A stretch of DNA of 41,096 nt from Pseudomonadota bacterium (GTDB lineage: Bacteria; Pseudomonadota; Gammaproteobacteria; Steroidobacterales; Steroidobacteraceae). Positions 7,351-15,967 of the stretch are shown here, in pieces. The number at the start of each line of letters is the position of its first letter. Position 1 is the first letter of the stretch. A program made the position numbers and the translations under genes. The notes below the pieces were generated by a model that was not told where the DNA came from, made no database searches, and saw nothing but the letters and a program-made list of their open reading frames with translations. The stretch lies in NCBI GenBank assembly GCA_021850555.1, contig JAJZLX010000355.1, forward strand, positions 1 through 41,096, written 5' to 3'.

Positions 7351-8334
7351 TCAAGCGCTTGCAGCTTTGGGAAGGGCCAGAGTCACGGCCAGCTCGATGG
7401 CGGCGAGGAGGCTGCCCGGATCGGCGCGCCCTGTTCCGGCCAGATCGAGTGCCGTGCCGTGATCGACCGAAGTGCGCACGATCGGCAGGCCGAGTGTGAC
7501 GTTGACCGCGGTGTCGAACCCCGCATGCTTGATCACCGGCAGGCCTTGGTCGTGGTACATCGTCAGGATCGCGTCGTAAGCCGAGAGAACGTGAGGCACG
7601 AACACGGTGTCGGCCGGAAGGGGGCCGTGCACAGCCAAGCCCTGCCGCCTCATGCGCTCGATGGCCGGGGCGATCACGCGGATTTCCTCATCGCCCAGGT
7701 GTCCTCCCTCGCCGGCGTGCGGGTTCAGGCCGCAGACGGCGATGCGGGGGCGCTCGATGCCCCATCGAGTCCTCAGGTCGCGATCGAGCACGGCCAGGGT
7801 GTCGCAGAGCGATGAGAGTGTGATGGAGGCGCTCACCTCGCGAAGCGGCAGGTGCGTGGTGGCGAGCGCCACCCGCAGCGAGCCCGTGACGAGCATCATG
7901 ACCGGCGAGCCCCCGGTGCGCTCGGCGAAATATTCGGTATGGCCGGTAAAGGGCTGCCCGGCATCGTTGATGATGCCTTTGTGCACCGGGGCGGTCACGA
8001 TCGCGGAGAATTCGCCGCTGAGGGCGCCATCGCACGCGCGCTCGAGAAGGCCGATCACGTAGCGGGCGTTGCGTGTATCGGGCCGGCCGGCGGTGACGGG
8101 GGCGCAGAGCGGGTGATGCTCGACGATGAGGGAGCCGGGCTCATGGGCGTGTGCCGGGCCATCGTACGGGCGCAAGCTCACCTGAAGACCCAGCTGCCGG
8201 GCGCGCTCGCCGAGCAGCTCCCGGTCGCCGAGGCAGACCAGCTCGCAGTCGAAGCGCCGCGAAGCGATGCGCAGACACAGCTCCGGGCCCACCCCCGCGG
8301 GCTCGCCCGAAGTGAGCGCGATGCGCGGGAGCAT
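7351..8334 (-). CDS. pdxA: 4-hydroxythreonine-4-phosphate dehydrogenase
   Basis: PdxA oxidises 4-phosphohydroxy-L-threonine with NAD; the product decarboxylates and is condensed by PdxJ to pyridoxine phosphate (vitamin B6). The 327-residue protein has the family start IALTSGEPAGVGPEL. Three metal-ligand histidines are present: His161 (TTHLPL), His206 (NPHAGE) and His261 (YHDQGLP), at the same spacing as in E. coli PdxA (166, 211, 266). The substrate-binding GHTEYFA is at 131-137. It starts 15 nt after the surA stop, consistent with one lptD-surA-pdxA-rsmA transcript. Confidence 0.97.
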   Translation of the reverse strand: MLPRIALTSGEPAGVGPELCLRIASRRFDCELVCLGDRELLGERARQLGLQVSLRPYDGPAHAHEPGSLIVEHHPLCAPVTAGRPDTRNARYVIGLLERACDGALSGEFSAIVTAPVHKGIINDAGQPFTGHTEYFAERTGGSPVMMLVTGSLRVALATTHLPLREVSASITLSSLCDTLAVLDRDLRTRWGIERPRIAVCGLNPHAGEGGHLGDEEIRVIAPAIERMRRQGLAVHGPLPADTVFVPHVLSAYDAILTMYHDQGLPVIKHAGFDTAVNVTLGLPIVRTSVDHGTALDLAGTGRADPGSLLAAIELAVTLALPKAASA

Positions 8335-8349
8335 CTGGGCCGGCCCGGC

Positions 8350-9726
8350 TCAGCCGTTCAGGACCTTGATGTACGCCTCGTCGCGCAGCCGCTGCAGCCA
8401 CAGCTCGGTATCTTCCTCGGCTTTGCTGGCGCGGATCGCCTCCATGGCCTGCAGCCGCTTCATCTCCTTGGTCTCGTCGTACTGGCGGCGGCCGAGCAAC
8501 TGCACGATGTGCCAGCCGTAGCGCGTCTGGAACGGCTGGCTGATCTGCCCGACCTTGAGTTTGCTGATCGCGGCGGCAAACCGCTTCGTGTAGACGCTGG
8601 GACTCTGCCAGCCGAGGTCGCCGCCGTCGGAGGCCGAGCCCGGGTCCTGGGAGACCGAAGCCGCCTCCACCGAGAACTTGACCTTGCCGGCAAGGATATT
8701 CCGGCGGATCTTCTCCAGCCGCTCCCGTACCGTTGCGTTGTCCTGCAGCGCGTTGGGGATAAGGAGGATGTGGCGCACGTGGACCTGCTCGACGATGTCC
8801 CTCTTCTCGTTACGCCGGACATTGTCCAGCTTGAAGATGTGAAAGCCCGAAGGCGTGCGTACCACGCCGCTCACTTCGCCCCGCTTGAGGCGGGGGATGA
8901 TGTTGGTCATGAACGTCGGCAGCTCGGCTCCCTTGCGCCAGCCGAGATTGCCGCCCTTCAAGGCGTCGGAGGCGTTTGAATAAGCGACCGCCAGGCTGGC
9001 GAAGTTCTTCCCTGACTGCGCGAGCCGGTCAACCTTGCTCGCCAGATGCCGAGCGGCGGCAATCTGCGTCGGCGTGGCGTCGGAAGAGAGTGCAATGAGG
9101 ATTTGCGATACGTCGTACTCTTCGCCGGCCGAGGGCTGCTTCGCTTCCCTGGCGAGGAACTGGTCGATTTCGCGCGGTGTGACCACGATGCGCTGCAGCA
9201 CGTCACGCTGCCTCAATAGGCCGATCATGAGCTGATCGCGCATCTGGTCGCGGTAGGAGGCGTAGTTGATGCCTTCCTGCGCCAGCGCCGTCGGCAGGTT
9301 GGCAAAGGCGATCTGATTGCGTTTGGCCACTTCCTGCAGTGCCGAATTCAGCTCGTCGTCCGATATCGTGATGCCTTCCTGCTGGGCCTGCTGCAGCTGC
9401 ACCTGCTCCAGGATCAGGCTGTTGAGCACCTGCTTGCGCAGCACGCTCTCGGGCGGCGGGGTCAGTCCCTCAGCCTGCAGCTGGGCTTTGACTTCCTTGA
9501 CGCGGTCGTCAAGCTGGCTTTCGAGCACCACGCCGGTGTTGACGACGGCGGCGATCCGGTCGAGCAGCTCGCCCTGGGTGGAGATCTGGCGGGTCTGTGC
9601 CCGCGCCTGGCCTGGGATGAGCAGCACGGCGAGCAGGGCGAGCGCCCCAAGGGCGCACATCGTCCCGAGCGATCGGGCGCCGGCAACGGGCCGGAGGGGT
9701 AAGGAAAAAAGCCGCCGCATGCGCAT
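8350..9726 (-). CDS. surA: Periplasmic chaperone / peptidyl-prolyl isomerase SurA
   Basis: SurA escorts unfolded outer-membrane proteins, LptD among them, across the periplasm to the BAM complex. The 458-residue precursor has a signal peptide with hydrophobic core around residues 24-38 and a likely cleavage after ARA (41-43). The N-terminal chaperone domain covers about 50-195. Two parvulin domains follow: the first about 203-303 (YDVSQILIAL, GGNLGWRKGAELP), the second about 315-413 (VHVRHILL, GGDLGWQSPSVY). A short C-terminal helix completes the chaperone fold. The gene starts 15 nt after lptD, the standard order, which couples production of the chaperone with its best-known client. Confidence 0.97.
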   Translation of the reverse strand: MRMRRLFSLPLRPVAGARSLGTMCALGALALLAVLLIPGQARAQTRQISTQGELLDRIAAVVNTGVVLESQLDDRVKEVKAQLQAEGLTPPPESVLRKQVLNSLILEQVQLQQAQQEGITISDDELNSALQEVAKRNQIAFANLPTALAQEGINYASYRDQMRDQLMIGLLRQRDVLQRIVVTPREIDQFLAREAKQPSAGEEYDVSQILIALSSDATPTQIAAARHLASKVDRLAQSGKNFASLAVAYSNASDALKGGNLGWRKGAELPTFMTNIIPRLKRGEVSGVVRTPSGFHIFKLDNVRRNEKRDIVEQVHVRHILLIPNALQDNATVRERLEKIRRNILAGKVKFSVEAASVSQDPGSASDGGDLGWQSPSVYTKRFAAAISKLKVGQISQPFQTRYGWHIVQLLGRRQYDETKEMKRLQAMEAIRASKAEEDTELWLQRLRDEAYIKVLNG

Positions 9727-9741
9727 GAATCCTCGATCGTC

Positions 9742-12303
9742 TTAAGGAGTCGTTGCCGGGAAGTTCGGGTCCTGCCGAGTGTAGCCGGCCGCCGCGGATC
9801 CGGCTGGTGTAAATCCCGGAATCGTCTCGGACAGGAACTTATCCGGCGCTGATCCGACACTGGCGAGCCCTGTGAGTTCCACCTGCAGGTAGACGCCGGT
9901 GTCCTGGGCGCCGGTGGTCTGCCCGGCCTCGGTCGGCCGGAACGCCACGTACCGGCGCGCACCGAGACGCACGCTCCAGCAGCAGGAACGGTACTCGAAG
10001 CCGACGAATCTCTCCAGTGCCTGATGGTCTTGCAGAGAGTAGACCCCGCGGGCGAAGACGAGCCAGGAGCGCCCGATGGGCCAGGCCGCCGAGATGGCCG
10101 CCTGCCGGATCCCGCAATTGCTGGCCAGGGGGCTGATTGTCGAGGCGCAGCAGCCGCTGGCGAAGGTCGACGCCGCGGTGCAGGAGAAGGTCCCCGGGGC
10201 GGCCTGCTCGATGCCTGCGCGCTCGTAGCGATAGCTCAGGTCGATCACGCGCTCGCCCGAGGGCCGGTACTGGATGCCGATGTCGGCGCGCTGGGTCCGG
10301 GAGTCCTGTGGATCCCACTGCAGGTCGGCATGAGCGCTGAAGTGATGCAAGCCGGTGAGCGCGAGCTGGGCCACGATGTCCGAGCGGCGGTCCGTGGGCA
10401 TGAGCTCCCCGGGCAGCGTCACGCGCGGGGTCGTGAAATAGAATTCCTCGCCGATGGTCGCCGCCAGATATTGACGGCCGTCGCGGGCGTTGAGCAGGCG
10501 GGTCGTGAGCGCGGCGCTCACCTGGTTGGCGTCCCCCACGCGGTCGGCGCCCACGTACCGATTGGTGCGAAAGAGCTCGACGGGCTCGAGGTCCGGCAGG
10601 CCGGTATCGAAGATCGGCAGCTGGCTTTGGTTGCGGTACGGCACGTACAGGTACATCAGGCGCGGCTCGAGCAGGATCAGGCGCCGCCCGTGCGCCCCGG
10701 CCGTGCGCTCCAGCTTCAGTCCCGTATCCACGCTGGCGATGGGCAGCGTACGCGATGGGGCGCTCGGCTCGCCTGGGACGGTGTGCGACAGCTCGTACTG
10801 GGTGGCGCGCCACGCGATGGACGGGCGGATGTAGTAGCCCGGCCCGCCGAGATTGAGCGAGACGACGGGCTTGAAGTCAAGCCGCCACCCCTCGGCGCCG
10901 GTGGCGTGGTCGGAGCGGCGGAAATCGACCACTTCGGATTGGAACCCGTAACGCACCAGGTCCCCGGGGCCCCACCCGTAATCGGCATCGACATTCAGGT
11001 CCGGGGCGCGCGAGTACGGCCGATCGTTGAGCGGCAGAGTGTTGTCGATCGTCTGGAACTGTTGGGCCATCCCCCGGATATTCCAGTGCACGCTGCGATA
11101 AGAGAGGATGGCCCGCCGGTCGAGGAATGCGGTGCTGGCGCCTTGCGGTCCGCTGCTGAAATCCTCGAAATACCGGCTGTCGCTGACATTCTCCCCGTCG
11201 AGCGTCAGGCGCACCCCCGCCGGCAGCCTCGTGACGCTGCGCAGCCTCACGCGGCTGCGGCTGCCGTGGTAGGCCGTATCGTTCGGCAGATAGTCCCAAT
11301 CGAGCTCGCTGTACCCGCGCCGGCTGAGGAGCCGGAACTCCCCGCCCGCATCGATGCCGCGCTTCTGGTACTCGGTGGGCTCGAGGGTGAAGTCGGCGTT
11401 TGGCGCGATGTTCCAGTAGTACGGAGTCGAGATCTGGAAGCCGCCGCGCGACGTGTTGCCGAAGGTCGGGAAAAGGAAGCCGCTCTTGCGCACGTTGCCC
11501 AGGGGGAAGGACACCCAGGGCAGGTAGAGAATCGGGACACCGTGCAGATCGATGCGGGCATTCTCGCCGGTTCCGACCCGGCTGCGCGTGTCGAGGGTGA
11601 TCTTGCCGGCGCGCAGCACCCATGCGGGCGGGCTCTGCCGGCAGGTGGTGAAGGCCACCCCCTGGAGGTGCAGCAGGCCCTGGGGTGTCAGCCGCATCAG
11701 CCGCGCGGTGCCGCGGGCCGAGGGTCGCAGCAGGGAGAAGTGCGCGTTTTCGAACCGCGCGCCCTCGAGCGGAGAGTAGCTGCCGCCTTTGCCGGTGACG
11801 TGCACCATCGGATCGGTGTACTCGATGCCGCCGCGGGTCTGGATCGAGCCGTTGCGGCTGTTGTACAGCACTTTTTTCGCCTGGATCTTGCGTTGCCCCT
11901 GGCGCAGCACGACATGGCCTTCGAGCACCGCCTGGCCGTTGCGGGTGAGGGTGGCCCGGTCGCTGGTGATGTGGACCACGCCACCGGCGGCGAGCTTTCC
12001 GGCCGGGCCTCTCGCCGGTGCCGTCGCGGGCGGCGGGGTAGCCGGCTGCGGGCGCGGACAGGCGCACGCTGCGGAGGCGAGCGCCCCATGCGAAACGATG
12101 CCGCCGAACGACAGCAGGGTGAGCTGCGATAGCAGCGAACGACCGAGCCGGGCGCGAGGGCTGGGTGCCCTGTCTCCAGGAACGGTCAGTGCGACGCGCC
12201 CGGGCAAGTCCGCGCCGGGCCTGCGTGAGGCGTGGGCAACGCAGCGCAATTCCCGGATCCAGCGCTTTATACGAAGGCTCCAACTCAGCATGAGGGACGG
12301 CAT
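9742..12303 (-). CDS. lptD: LPS-assembly protein LptD (outer-membrane barrel)
   Basis: LptD, with the lipoprotein LptE, inserts lipopolysaccharide into the outer leaflet. The 853-residue protein has an OstA/LptA-like beta-jellyroll (about residues 108-230; TLTRNGQAVLEGHV, GSIQTRGGIEYTDP) and a C-terminal barrel (about 240-830; VPILYLPWVSFPLG, KSGFLFPTFGNTSRGGF). The disulphide cysteines of the family are recognisable: Cys80/82, Cys221 and the adjacent pair Cys774-Cys775, all about 49 positions later than in E. coli (31, 173, 724-725). The hydrophobic signal core is at about residues 57-70, so roughly 49 residues precede a normal-looking signal peptide and no ATG, GTG or TTG lies nearer to it. 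An additional Cys708, Cys718-719, Cys730 cluster sits in a barrel loop. The start codon is uncertain; the identity is not. Confidence 0.95.
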   Translation of the reverse strand: MPSLMLSWSLRIKRWIRELRCVAHASRRPGADLPGRVALTVPGDRAPSPRARLGRSLLSQLTLLSFGGIVSHGALASAACACPRPQPATPPPATAPARGPAGKLAAGGVVHITSDRATLTRNGQAVLEGHVVLRQGQRKIQAKKVLYNSRNGSIQTRGGIEYTDPMVHVTGKGGSYSPLEGARFENAHFSLLRPSARGTARLMRLTPQGLLHLQGVAFTTCRQSPPAWVLRAGKITLDTRSRVGTGENARIDLHGVPILYLPWVSFPLGNVRKSGFLFPTFGNTSRGGFQISTPYYWNIAPNADFTLEPTEYQKRGIDAGGEFRLLSRRGYSELDWDYLPNDTAYHGSRSRVRLRSVTRLPAGVRLTLDGENVSDSRYFEDFSSGPQGASTAFLDRRAILSYRSVHWNIRGMAQQFQTIDNTLPLNDRPYSRAPDLNVDADYGWGPGDLVRYGFQSEVVDFRRSDHATGAEGWRLDFKPVVSLNLGGPGYYIRPSIAWRATQYELSHTVPGEPSAPSRTLPIASVDTGLKLERTAGAHGRRLILLEPRLMYLYVPYRNQSQLPIFDTGLPDLEPVELFRTNRYVGADRVGDANQVSAALTTRLLNARDGRQYLAATIGEEFYFTTPRVTLPGELMPTDRRSDIVAQLALTGLHHFSAHADLQWDPQDSRTQRADIGIQYRPSGERVIDLSYRYERAGIEQAAPGTFSCTAASTFASGCCASTISPLASNCGIRQAAISAAWPIGRSWLVFARGVYSLQDHQALERFVGFEYRSCCWSVRLGARRYVAFRPTEAGQTTGAQDTGVYLQVELTGLASVGSAPDKFLSETIPGFTPAGSAAAGYTRQDPNFPATTP

Positions 12304-12346
12304 TATAATGGCCGGATTGGAATCCCGTAGGCCGAAAACACCGCAA
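12304..12346 (+). promoter_or_regulatory. Short divergent lptD/amgK spacer with consensus TATAAT
   Basis: Only 43 bp separate the two divergent starts. A perfect -10 hexamer TATAAT lies at 12304-12309 on the plus strand, which would place the amgK 5' end near 12316 and give a leader of about 30 nt. No good -35 is visible 17 bp upstream (AACTCA). The box abuts the lptD start codon, so the lptD promoter must lie inside amgK. Confidence 0.45.
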
Positions 12347-13390
12347 ATGATTGACTCGGATGCGCGGCTCGCGCTTCTTGAAGGTTGGCTGTCGCGCGAG
12401 ATCGGCCTGAAAGTCCTGAGGATCGAGCCGGCCTCGAGTGATGCGAGCTTCCGGCGTTACTTCAGGGTGATGTGCGACGAGCGCACCTACATCGTCATGG
12501 ATGCACCGCCCGGGAAGGAGGACGTGCGGCCCTATCTGCACGTGAGCGGACTGCTCGAGCCGCTCGGAATCCATGTGCCGCACGTGTACGAGGCGGACGT
12601 CGCTCGCGGACTGCTGCTGCTCGAGGATCTGGGCGGCACACACTACCTGGCACGGCTCGTCGACGGAGGCGACGCGCAGCGTCTGTATGAAGATGCGCTG
12701 GAGGCGCTGGCGCGAATCCAGCTGCGGGGGACGGAGGCGGCGAAGGAGCTGACTGCCTACGACCGCGGGCCGCTGCTGCGCGAGATGGCACTGATGCCGG
12801 AGTGGTTCCTCGCGCGACACCTGGCGATCGAGCTGCCGGTGCCCGAGCGGCAGGTGCTGGAGGCGGCGTTCGAGTTCCTGATCGCCGAGGCGCTCGCACA
12901 GCCGCAGGTGCTCGTTCACCGCGATTACCACTCACGCAACCTCATGGTGGTCGCCGAGCGCAACCCCGGCGTGCTCGATTTCCAGGACGCCGTGCGCGGT
13001 CCCGTCGGCTACGACCTCGCCTCGCTGCTGAAGGACTGTTATATCTCATGGCCGCGCGAGCGGGTGACCGGCTGGGTGAGCCGCTACCGCGATCGGCTCC
13101 GGTCCGGGGGAGGACCCGCCGGTGCCGATGCGGGGGAGTTCCTGCGCTGGTTCGACCTGATCGGGGTGCAGCGTCACCTGAAGGTGCTCGGCATATTCGC
13201 GCGCCTGTGGTATCGGGACGGCAAGAGCGGGTATCTGCGCGATCTGCCGCTGACCCTGCAATACGTGTGCGACACCTGCCGGCGCTATGCGGAGCTCGAG
13301 CAGCTCTCGGAGCTGCTCGAGCGGCGCGTGGTTGCCGAGCTGCCGCGCGCCAATGAGCGCGCTGCCGCGCAGGCGATGCCGCGGTCGTGA
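12347..13390 (+). CDS. amgK: N-acetylmuramate/N-acetylglucosamine kinase AmgK
   Basis: AmgK phosphorylates MurNAc (and GlcNAc) at the anomeric carbon in the cell-wall recycling route that bypasses de novo UDP-MurNAc synthesis and its fosfomycin-sensitive step; MurU then adds UMP. The 347-residue protein belongs to the aminoglycoside phosphotransferase (APH) fold. The catalytic loop HRDYHSRNLM is at 191-200 (Asp193), the metal-binding LDFQDA at 210-215, and GPVGYDLASLL follows at 218-228. Start is the ATG at 12347; an in-frame ATG at 12308 would add 13 residues. Longer frames extending upstream run antisense to lptD and were rejected. Divergence from lptD and coupling to murU (GTGA overlap) match Pseudomonas. 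Confidence 0.94.
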   Translation: MIDSDARLALLEGWLSREIGLKVLRIEPASSDASFRRYFRVMCDERTYIVMDAPPGKEDVRPYLHVSGLLEPLGIHVPHVYEADVARGLLLLEDLGGTHYLARLVDGGDAQRLYEDALEALARIQLRGTEAAKELTAYDRGPLLREMALMPEWFLARHLAIELPVPERQVLEAAFEFLIAEALAQPQVLVHRDYHSRNLMVVAERNPGVLDFQDAVRGPVGYDLASLLKDCYISWPRERVTGWVSRYRDRLRSGGGPAGADAGEFLRWFDLIGVQRHLKVLGIFARLWYRDGKSGYLRDLPLTLQYVCDTCRRYAELEQLSELLERRVVAELPRANERAAAQAMPRS

Positions 13391-14082
13391 CCTCACCGGT
13401 GAGAGCGATGTTGATGGCGGCCGGCCGCGGCGAGCGGTTGCGGCCGATTACCGACACCCTGCCCAAGCCGTTGGTCGAGGTGGCGGGCAAGCCGCTGATC
13501 GCCTATCACCTGGAGGCGCTCGCTCGGGCCGGCGTCCGCGACGTGGTCGTCAATCTCTCGTGGCTGGGCGAGCGGATTCGCACGGCGTTGGGTGATGGTG
13601 AGCGCTACGGGCTGCATATCGCCTACAGCGACGAAGGCCCCGAGCCGCTCGAGACCGGCGGCGGCATCCTGCAGGCACTGCCGCTGCTCGGACCCGAGCC
13701 GTTCCTGGTCGTCAACGCCGATATCTGGACGGACATGGATTTCAGCCGTTGCAGGAGTCTCGGCGGCGATGCGGATGCGTGCATCGTGCTTGCGCCCAAT
13801 CCAATGCATCATCCGCGAGGCGACTTCGGTGTCGATCATGACGGTGTGGTGGTGGAGCGCGACGCCGACCGGTTCACCTATACGGGAATCGGCCTGTATC
13901 GCCCGGAATTCTTCGCCGGCTGCAGGCCCGGGAGGCTGCCCCTGCTGCCGCTGCTGAAGCGGGCGATCGCCGCGCGGCGCCTGCGCGGGGAGGTGTTTCT
14001 GGGCGAGTGGCACGATGCCGGCTCGCCCGAGCGCCTCGCCTGGCTCGATGAGCACGTGCGCGCCCGCAATGAGATGTCCTGA
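13387..14082 (+). CDS. murU: N-acetylmuramate alpha-1-phosphate uridylyltransferase MurU
   Basis: MurU converts MurNAc-1-phosphate and UTP to UDP-MurNAc, completing the recycling shortcut begun by AmgK. The 231-residue nucleotidyltransferase shows the signature AAGRGERLRP (11-20) with Lys27 in LPKPLVEVAGKPL, a GGGI element, and the metal Asp in LVVNADIWTD. Start is taken as the GTG at 13387 overlapping the amgK stop (GTGA). A second in-frame GTG at 13399 would give a start at MRAMLMAAGRG, which looks even more like homologues, so the first four residues are uncertain. The C-terminal segment ends with the sugar-binding GEWHDAGSPERL. Confidence 0.94.
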   Translation: MTSPVRAMLMAAGRGERLRPITDTLPKPLVEVAGKPLIAYHLEALARAGVRDVVVNLSWLGERIRTALGDGERYGLHIAYSDEGPEPLETGGGILQALPLLGPEPFLVVNADIWTDMDFSRCRSLGGDADACIVLAPNPMHHPRGDFGVDHDGVVVERDADRFTYTGIGLYRPEFFAGCRPGRLPLLPLLKRAIAARRLRGEVFLGEWHDAGSPERLAWLDEHVRARNEMS

Positions 14083-14146
14083 TCGGCATCGGCAAGCTCG
14101 GCCGGCACGAGTGGCCGGCAGCCCGCATGCGCAGCTGCGCTGGCTC

Positions 14147-14174
14147 GCCCGAAGCGCCTCAGGCGGCTTCGGGC
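14147..14174 (+). terminator. Strong hairpin downstream of murU
   Basis: GCCCGAAGC (14147-14155) pairs perfectly with GCTTCGGGC (14166-14174), and an inner GCC-TCA-GGC extends the stem across a single bulged G at 14165. It lies 65 nt after the murU stop. No T-run follows, but the stability suggests a 3'-end or terminator structure for amgK-murU that insulates lipA. Confidence 0.55.
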
Positions 14175-14181
14175 CGATGAA

Positions 14182-14211
14182 TTAGGTCCCGGGTCTCCCG
14201 GACCGTACAAT
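14182..14211 (+). promoter_or_regulatory. Candidate lipA promoter, -10 only 6 nt from ATG
   Basis: TACAAT (14206-14211) matches five of six -10 bases. A poor -35 (TTAGGT, 14182-14187) lies 18 bp upstream. Between them is a 5-bp inverted repeat CCGGG-TCT-CCCGG (14189-14201), which could bind a regulator. The -10 ends 6 nt before the lipA ATG, which predicts transcription starting at or next to the start codon. Confidence 0.4.
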
Positions 14212-14217
14212 ACGGCC

Positions 14218-15246
14218 ATGCCCAGCCTCAAAGACATCCCCGTGGTTGCGGAGCCCGCTCCCGCGCGCAGTGGCCAGAAATACGTTACGTCTCAAGGATT
14301 TACGGCCATCCGGGACGGTATGAAGAAGGCCGCCGCCGGCCCCGCTGCGGTCCTGCGCAAGCCCTCATGGCTGCGGGCCCGCGCGCCCTCTGGCGCAGGC
14401 TTCCAGTCCGTGAAGGGCATCGTCAAGGCGCACCGCCTCGCCACGGTGTGCGAGGAGGCCAAGTGCCCGAATATCGGGGAGTGCTGGAACGCCGGCACCG
14501 CCACCATCATGCTCATGGGAGCGGTGTGCACGCGCGCCTGCCGCTTCTGCTCGGTGGATACCGGCAATCCGCGCGGCTGGCTGGACCCGGACGAGCCCGA
14601 GAACGCCGCCCGGACCGTGCAGTTGATGAAGCTGAAGTACGTCGTGTTGACTTCGGTCGATCGTGACGACTTGCCGGACGGCGGCGCCGCTCACTATGCC
14701 GCCTGCATCCGCGCGGTCAAGCACCGCAATCCCGGCACGGCGGTCGAAGCACTGACGCCGGATTTCCAGGGTGTGCCCGCGGATGTGCAGACCGTGGTCG
14801 ATTCGGGCCTGGACGTGTTTGCGCAGAACATCGAGACCGTGCGGCGCCTGACCCATCCGGTGCGCGATCCGCGCGCCGGCTATGATCGCACGCTCGAGGT
14901 GCTTGCGCACGGCAAGCGCCACCGGCCCGACGTGCTGACCAAGAGCAGTCTGATGCTGGGCCTGGGCGAGACGGAGGAGGAGATCGAGGAGACGCTCCGG
15001 GACCTGCGCGCGGCCCGTGTCGACATCGTCACCCTCGGCCAATACCTTCGTCCCACGGTGAATCACCTGCCGGTGCTGCGCTTCGTCACTCCCTCGCAGT
15101 TCGATCGTTACCGCGAGAGCGCCCTGGAGTTGGGATTCCTCGAGTGTGTCTCAGGCCCCCTGGTGCGCTCCAGCTACCGCGCCGAGCAGGCACTCAACCG
15201 CAACAACGCCGGGCTAGACAACTCGCGTCTCGCGGCCGCGGAGTAG
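14218..15246 (+). CDS. lipA: Lipoyl synthase
   Basis: LipA is a radical-SAM enzyme that inserts two sulphurs into octanoyl groups on E2 subunits and the glycine cleavage H protein. The 342-residue protein has both iron-sulphur motifs: the auxiliary cluster Cys78-x4-Cys83-x5-Cys89 ([12 protein letters not shown]) and the radical-SAM Cys104-x3-Cys108-x2-Cys111 (CTRACRFC). The C-terminal VRSSYRAEQ supplies the serine that ligates the auxiliary cluster. The first 35 or so residues are a variable leader; an internal ATG at 14320 would shorten it. The ATG at 14218 has no Shine-Dalgarno. Here lipA precedes lipB by 3 nt between stop and start; in most relatives lipB comes first. Confidence 0.96.
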   Translation: MPSLKDIPVVAEPAPARSGQKYVTSQGFTAIRDGMKKAAAGPAAVLRKPSWLRARAPSGAGFQSVKGIVKAHRLATVCEEAKCPNIGECWNAGTATIMLMGAVCTRACRFCSVDTGNPRGWLDPDEPENAARTVQLMKLKYVVLTSVDRDDLPDGGAAHYAACIRAVKHRNPGTAVEALTPDFQGVPADVQTVVDSGLDVFAQNIETVRRLTHPVRDPRAGYDRTLEVLAHGKRHRPDVLTKSSLMLGLGETEEEIEETLRDLRAARVDIVTLGQYLRPTVNHLPVLRFVTPSQFDRYRESALELGFLECVSGPLVRSSYRAEQALNRNNAGLDNSRLAAAE

Positions 15247-15249
15247 ACG

Positions 15250-15960
15250 GTGCCTGCGCCAGCTCCCTGCGCAGTCCCTCCCGACCGCAATGCCGGGTGC
15301 GCTCCCGGCGAGGACGCGCGCGCCTCCTCGGGCTGCATGCCGGCGCCGGTGGTGCGCCGCCTGGGCCTCAGGGAGTACGAGCCGAGCTGGCGGGCGATGC
15401 AGCGCTTCACCGACGAGCGAGGGCCGCAGACGCCCGATGAGGTCTGGCTCCTCGAGCACCCTCCGGTGTTCACGCTGGGGATGAACGCGAGCGCGGCGCA
15501 CGTGCTCGCGCCCGGTGACATTCCCGTCGTGCAGATCGATCGGGGCGGTCAGGTCACCTACCATGGTCCGGGGCAGTTGGTGGTGTACCCGCTGGTGGAC
15601 CTCAGGCGCGCCGCTTTGGGCGTGCGCGACCTCGTGACCGCGCTCGAGCAGAGCGTGATCGACTACGCGGCGACTCTCGGCATCGTGGCCGAATGCCGTC
15701 GTGGTGCTCCCGGTGTCTATGTGGAGGGGAAAAAGCTGGCGAGCGTCGGCATCCGCGTGCGCCGCGGCGCCAGCTACCATGGCATCGCGATGAACGTCCT
15801 CAACGATCTCGAGCCGTTCAACCGGATCAATCCCTGCGGCTATCCGGGCCTGGCGATGGTGCGGCTCGCCGACCTGTGCGGGATCGAGTCGGTCGCGGCG
15901 GCGCGGGAGGGGCTGCTGGCGCACCTGATGCGCCGCCTGTACGCAGCGGAGTCTGCCTGA
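15250..15960 (+). CDS. lipB: Octanoyl-[acyl-carrier protein]:protein N-octanoyltransferase
   Basis: LipB moves octanoate from acyl-ACP to lipoyl-domain lysines, making the substrate of LipA. The signature RGGQVTYHGPGQ is at residues 98-109. The catalytic pair Lys162 (GKKLASVG) and Cys196 (NPCGY) has the 34-residue spacing known from E. coli. The start is taken as the GTG at 15250, because GGAG lies about 6 nt upstream and overlaps the lipA stop. The resulting 236 residues include about 29 extra N-terminal positions, and an internal ATG at 15337 without a Shine-Dalgarno would give the usual length. It converges on the oxidoreductase gene with only 7 bp between stops. Confidence 0.95.
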   Translation: MPAPAPCAVPPDRNAGCAPGEDARASSGCMPAPVVRRLGLREYEPSWRAMQRFTDERGPQTPDEVWLLEHPPVFTLGMNASAAHVLAPGDIPVVQIDRGGQVTYHGPGQLVVYPLVDLRRAALGVRDLVTALEQSVIDYAATLGIVAECRRGAPGVYVEGKKLASVGIRVRRGASYHGIAMNVLNDLEPFNRINPCGYPGLAMVRLADLCGIESVAAAREGLLAHLMRRLYAAESA

Positions 15961-15967
15961 GCGGCGT

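Noticed and set aside
10024..12132. A 702-codon open frame antisense to lptD
   Set aside because: No domain is recognisable in it, and the LptD frame has consistent fold and cysteine spacing.
11789..12346. Long N-terminal extension of AmgK
   Set aside because: It is antisense to the lptD 5' half and is not part of the kinase fold.
10877..12931. A 684-codon minus-strand frame spanning lptD and amgK
   Set aside because: It reads across two genes in other frames and contains no domain.
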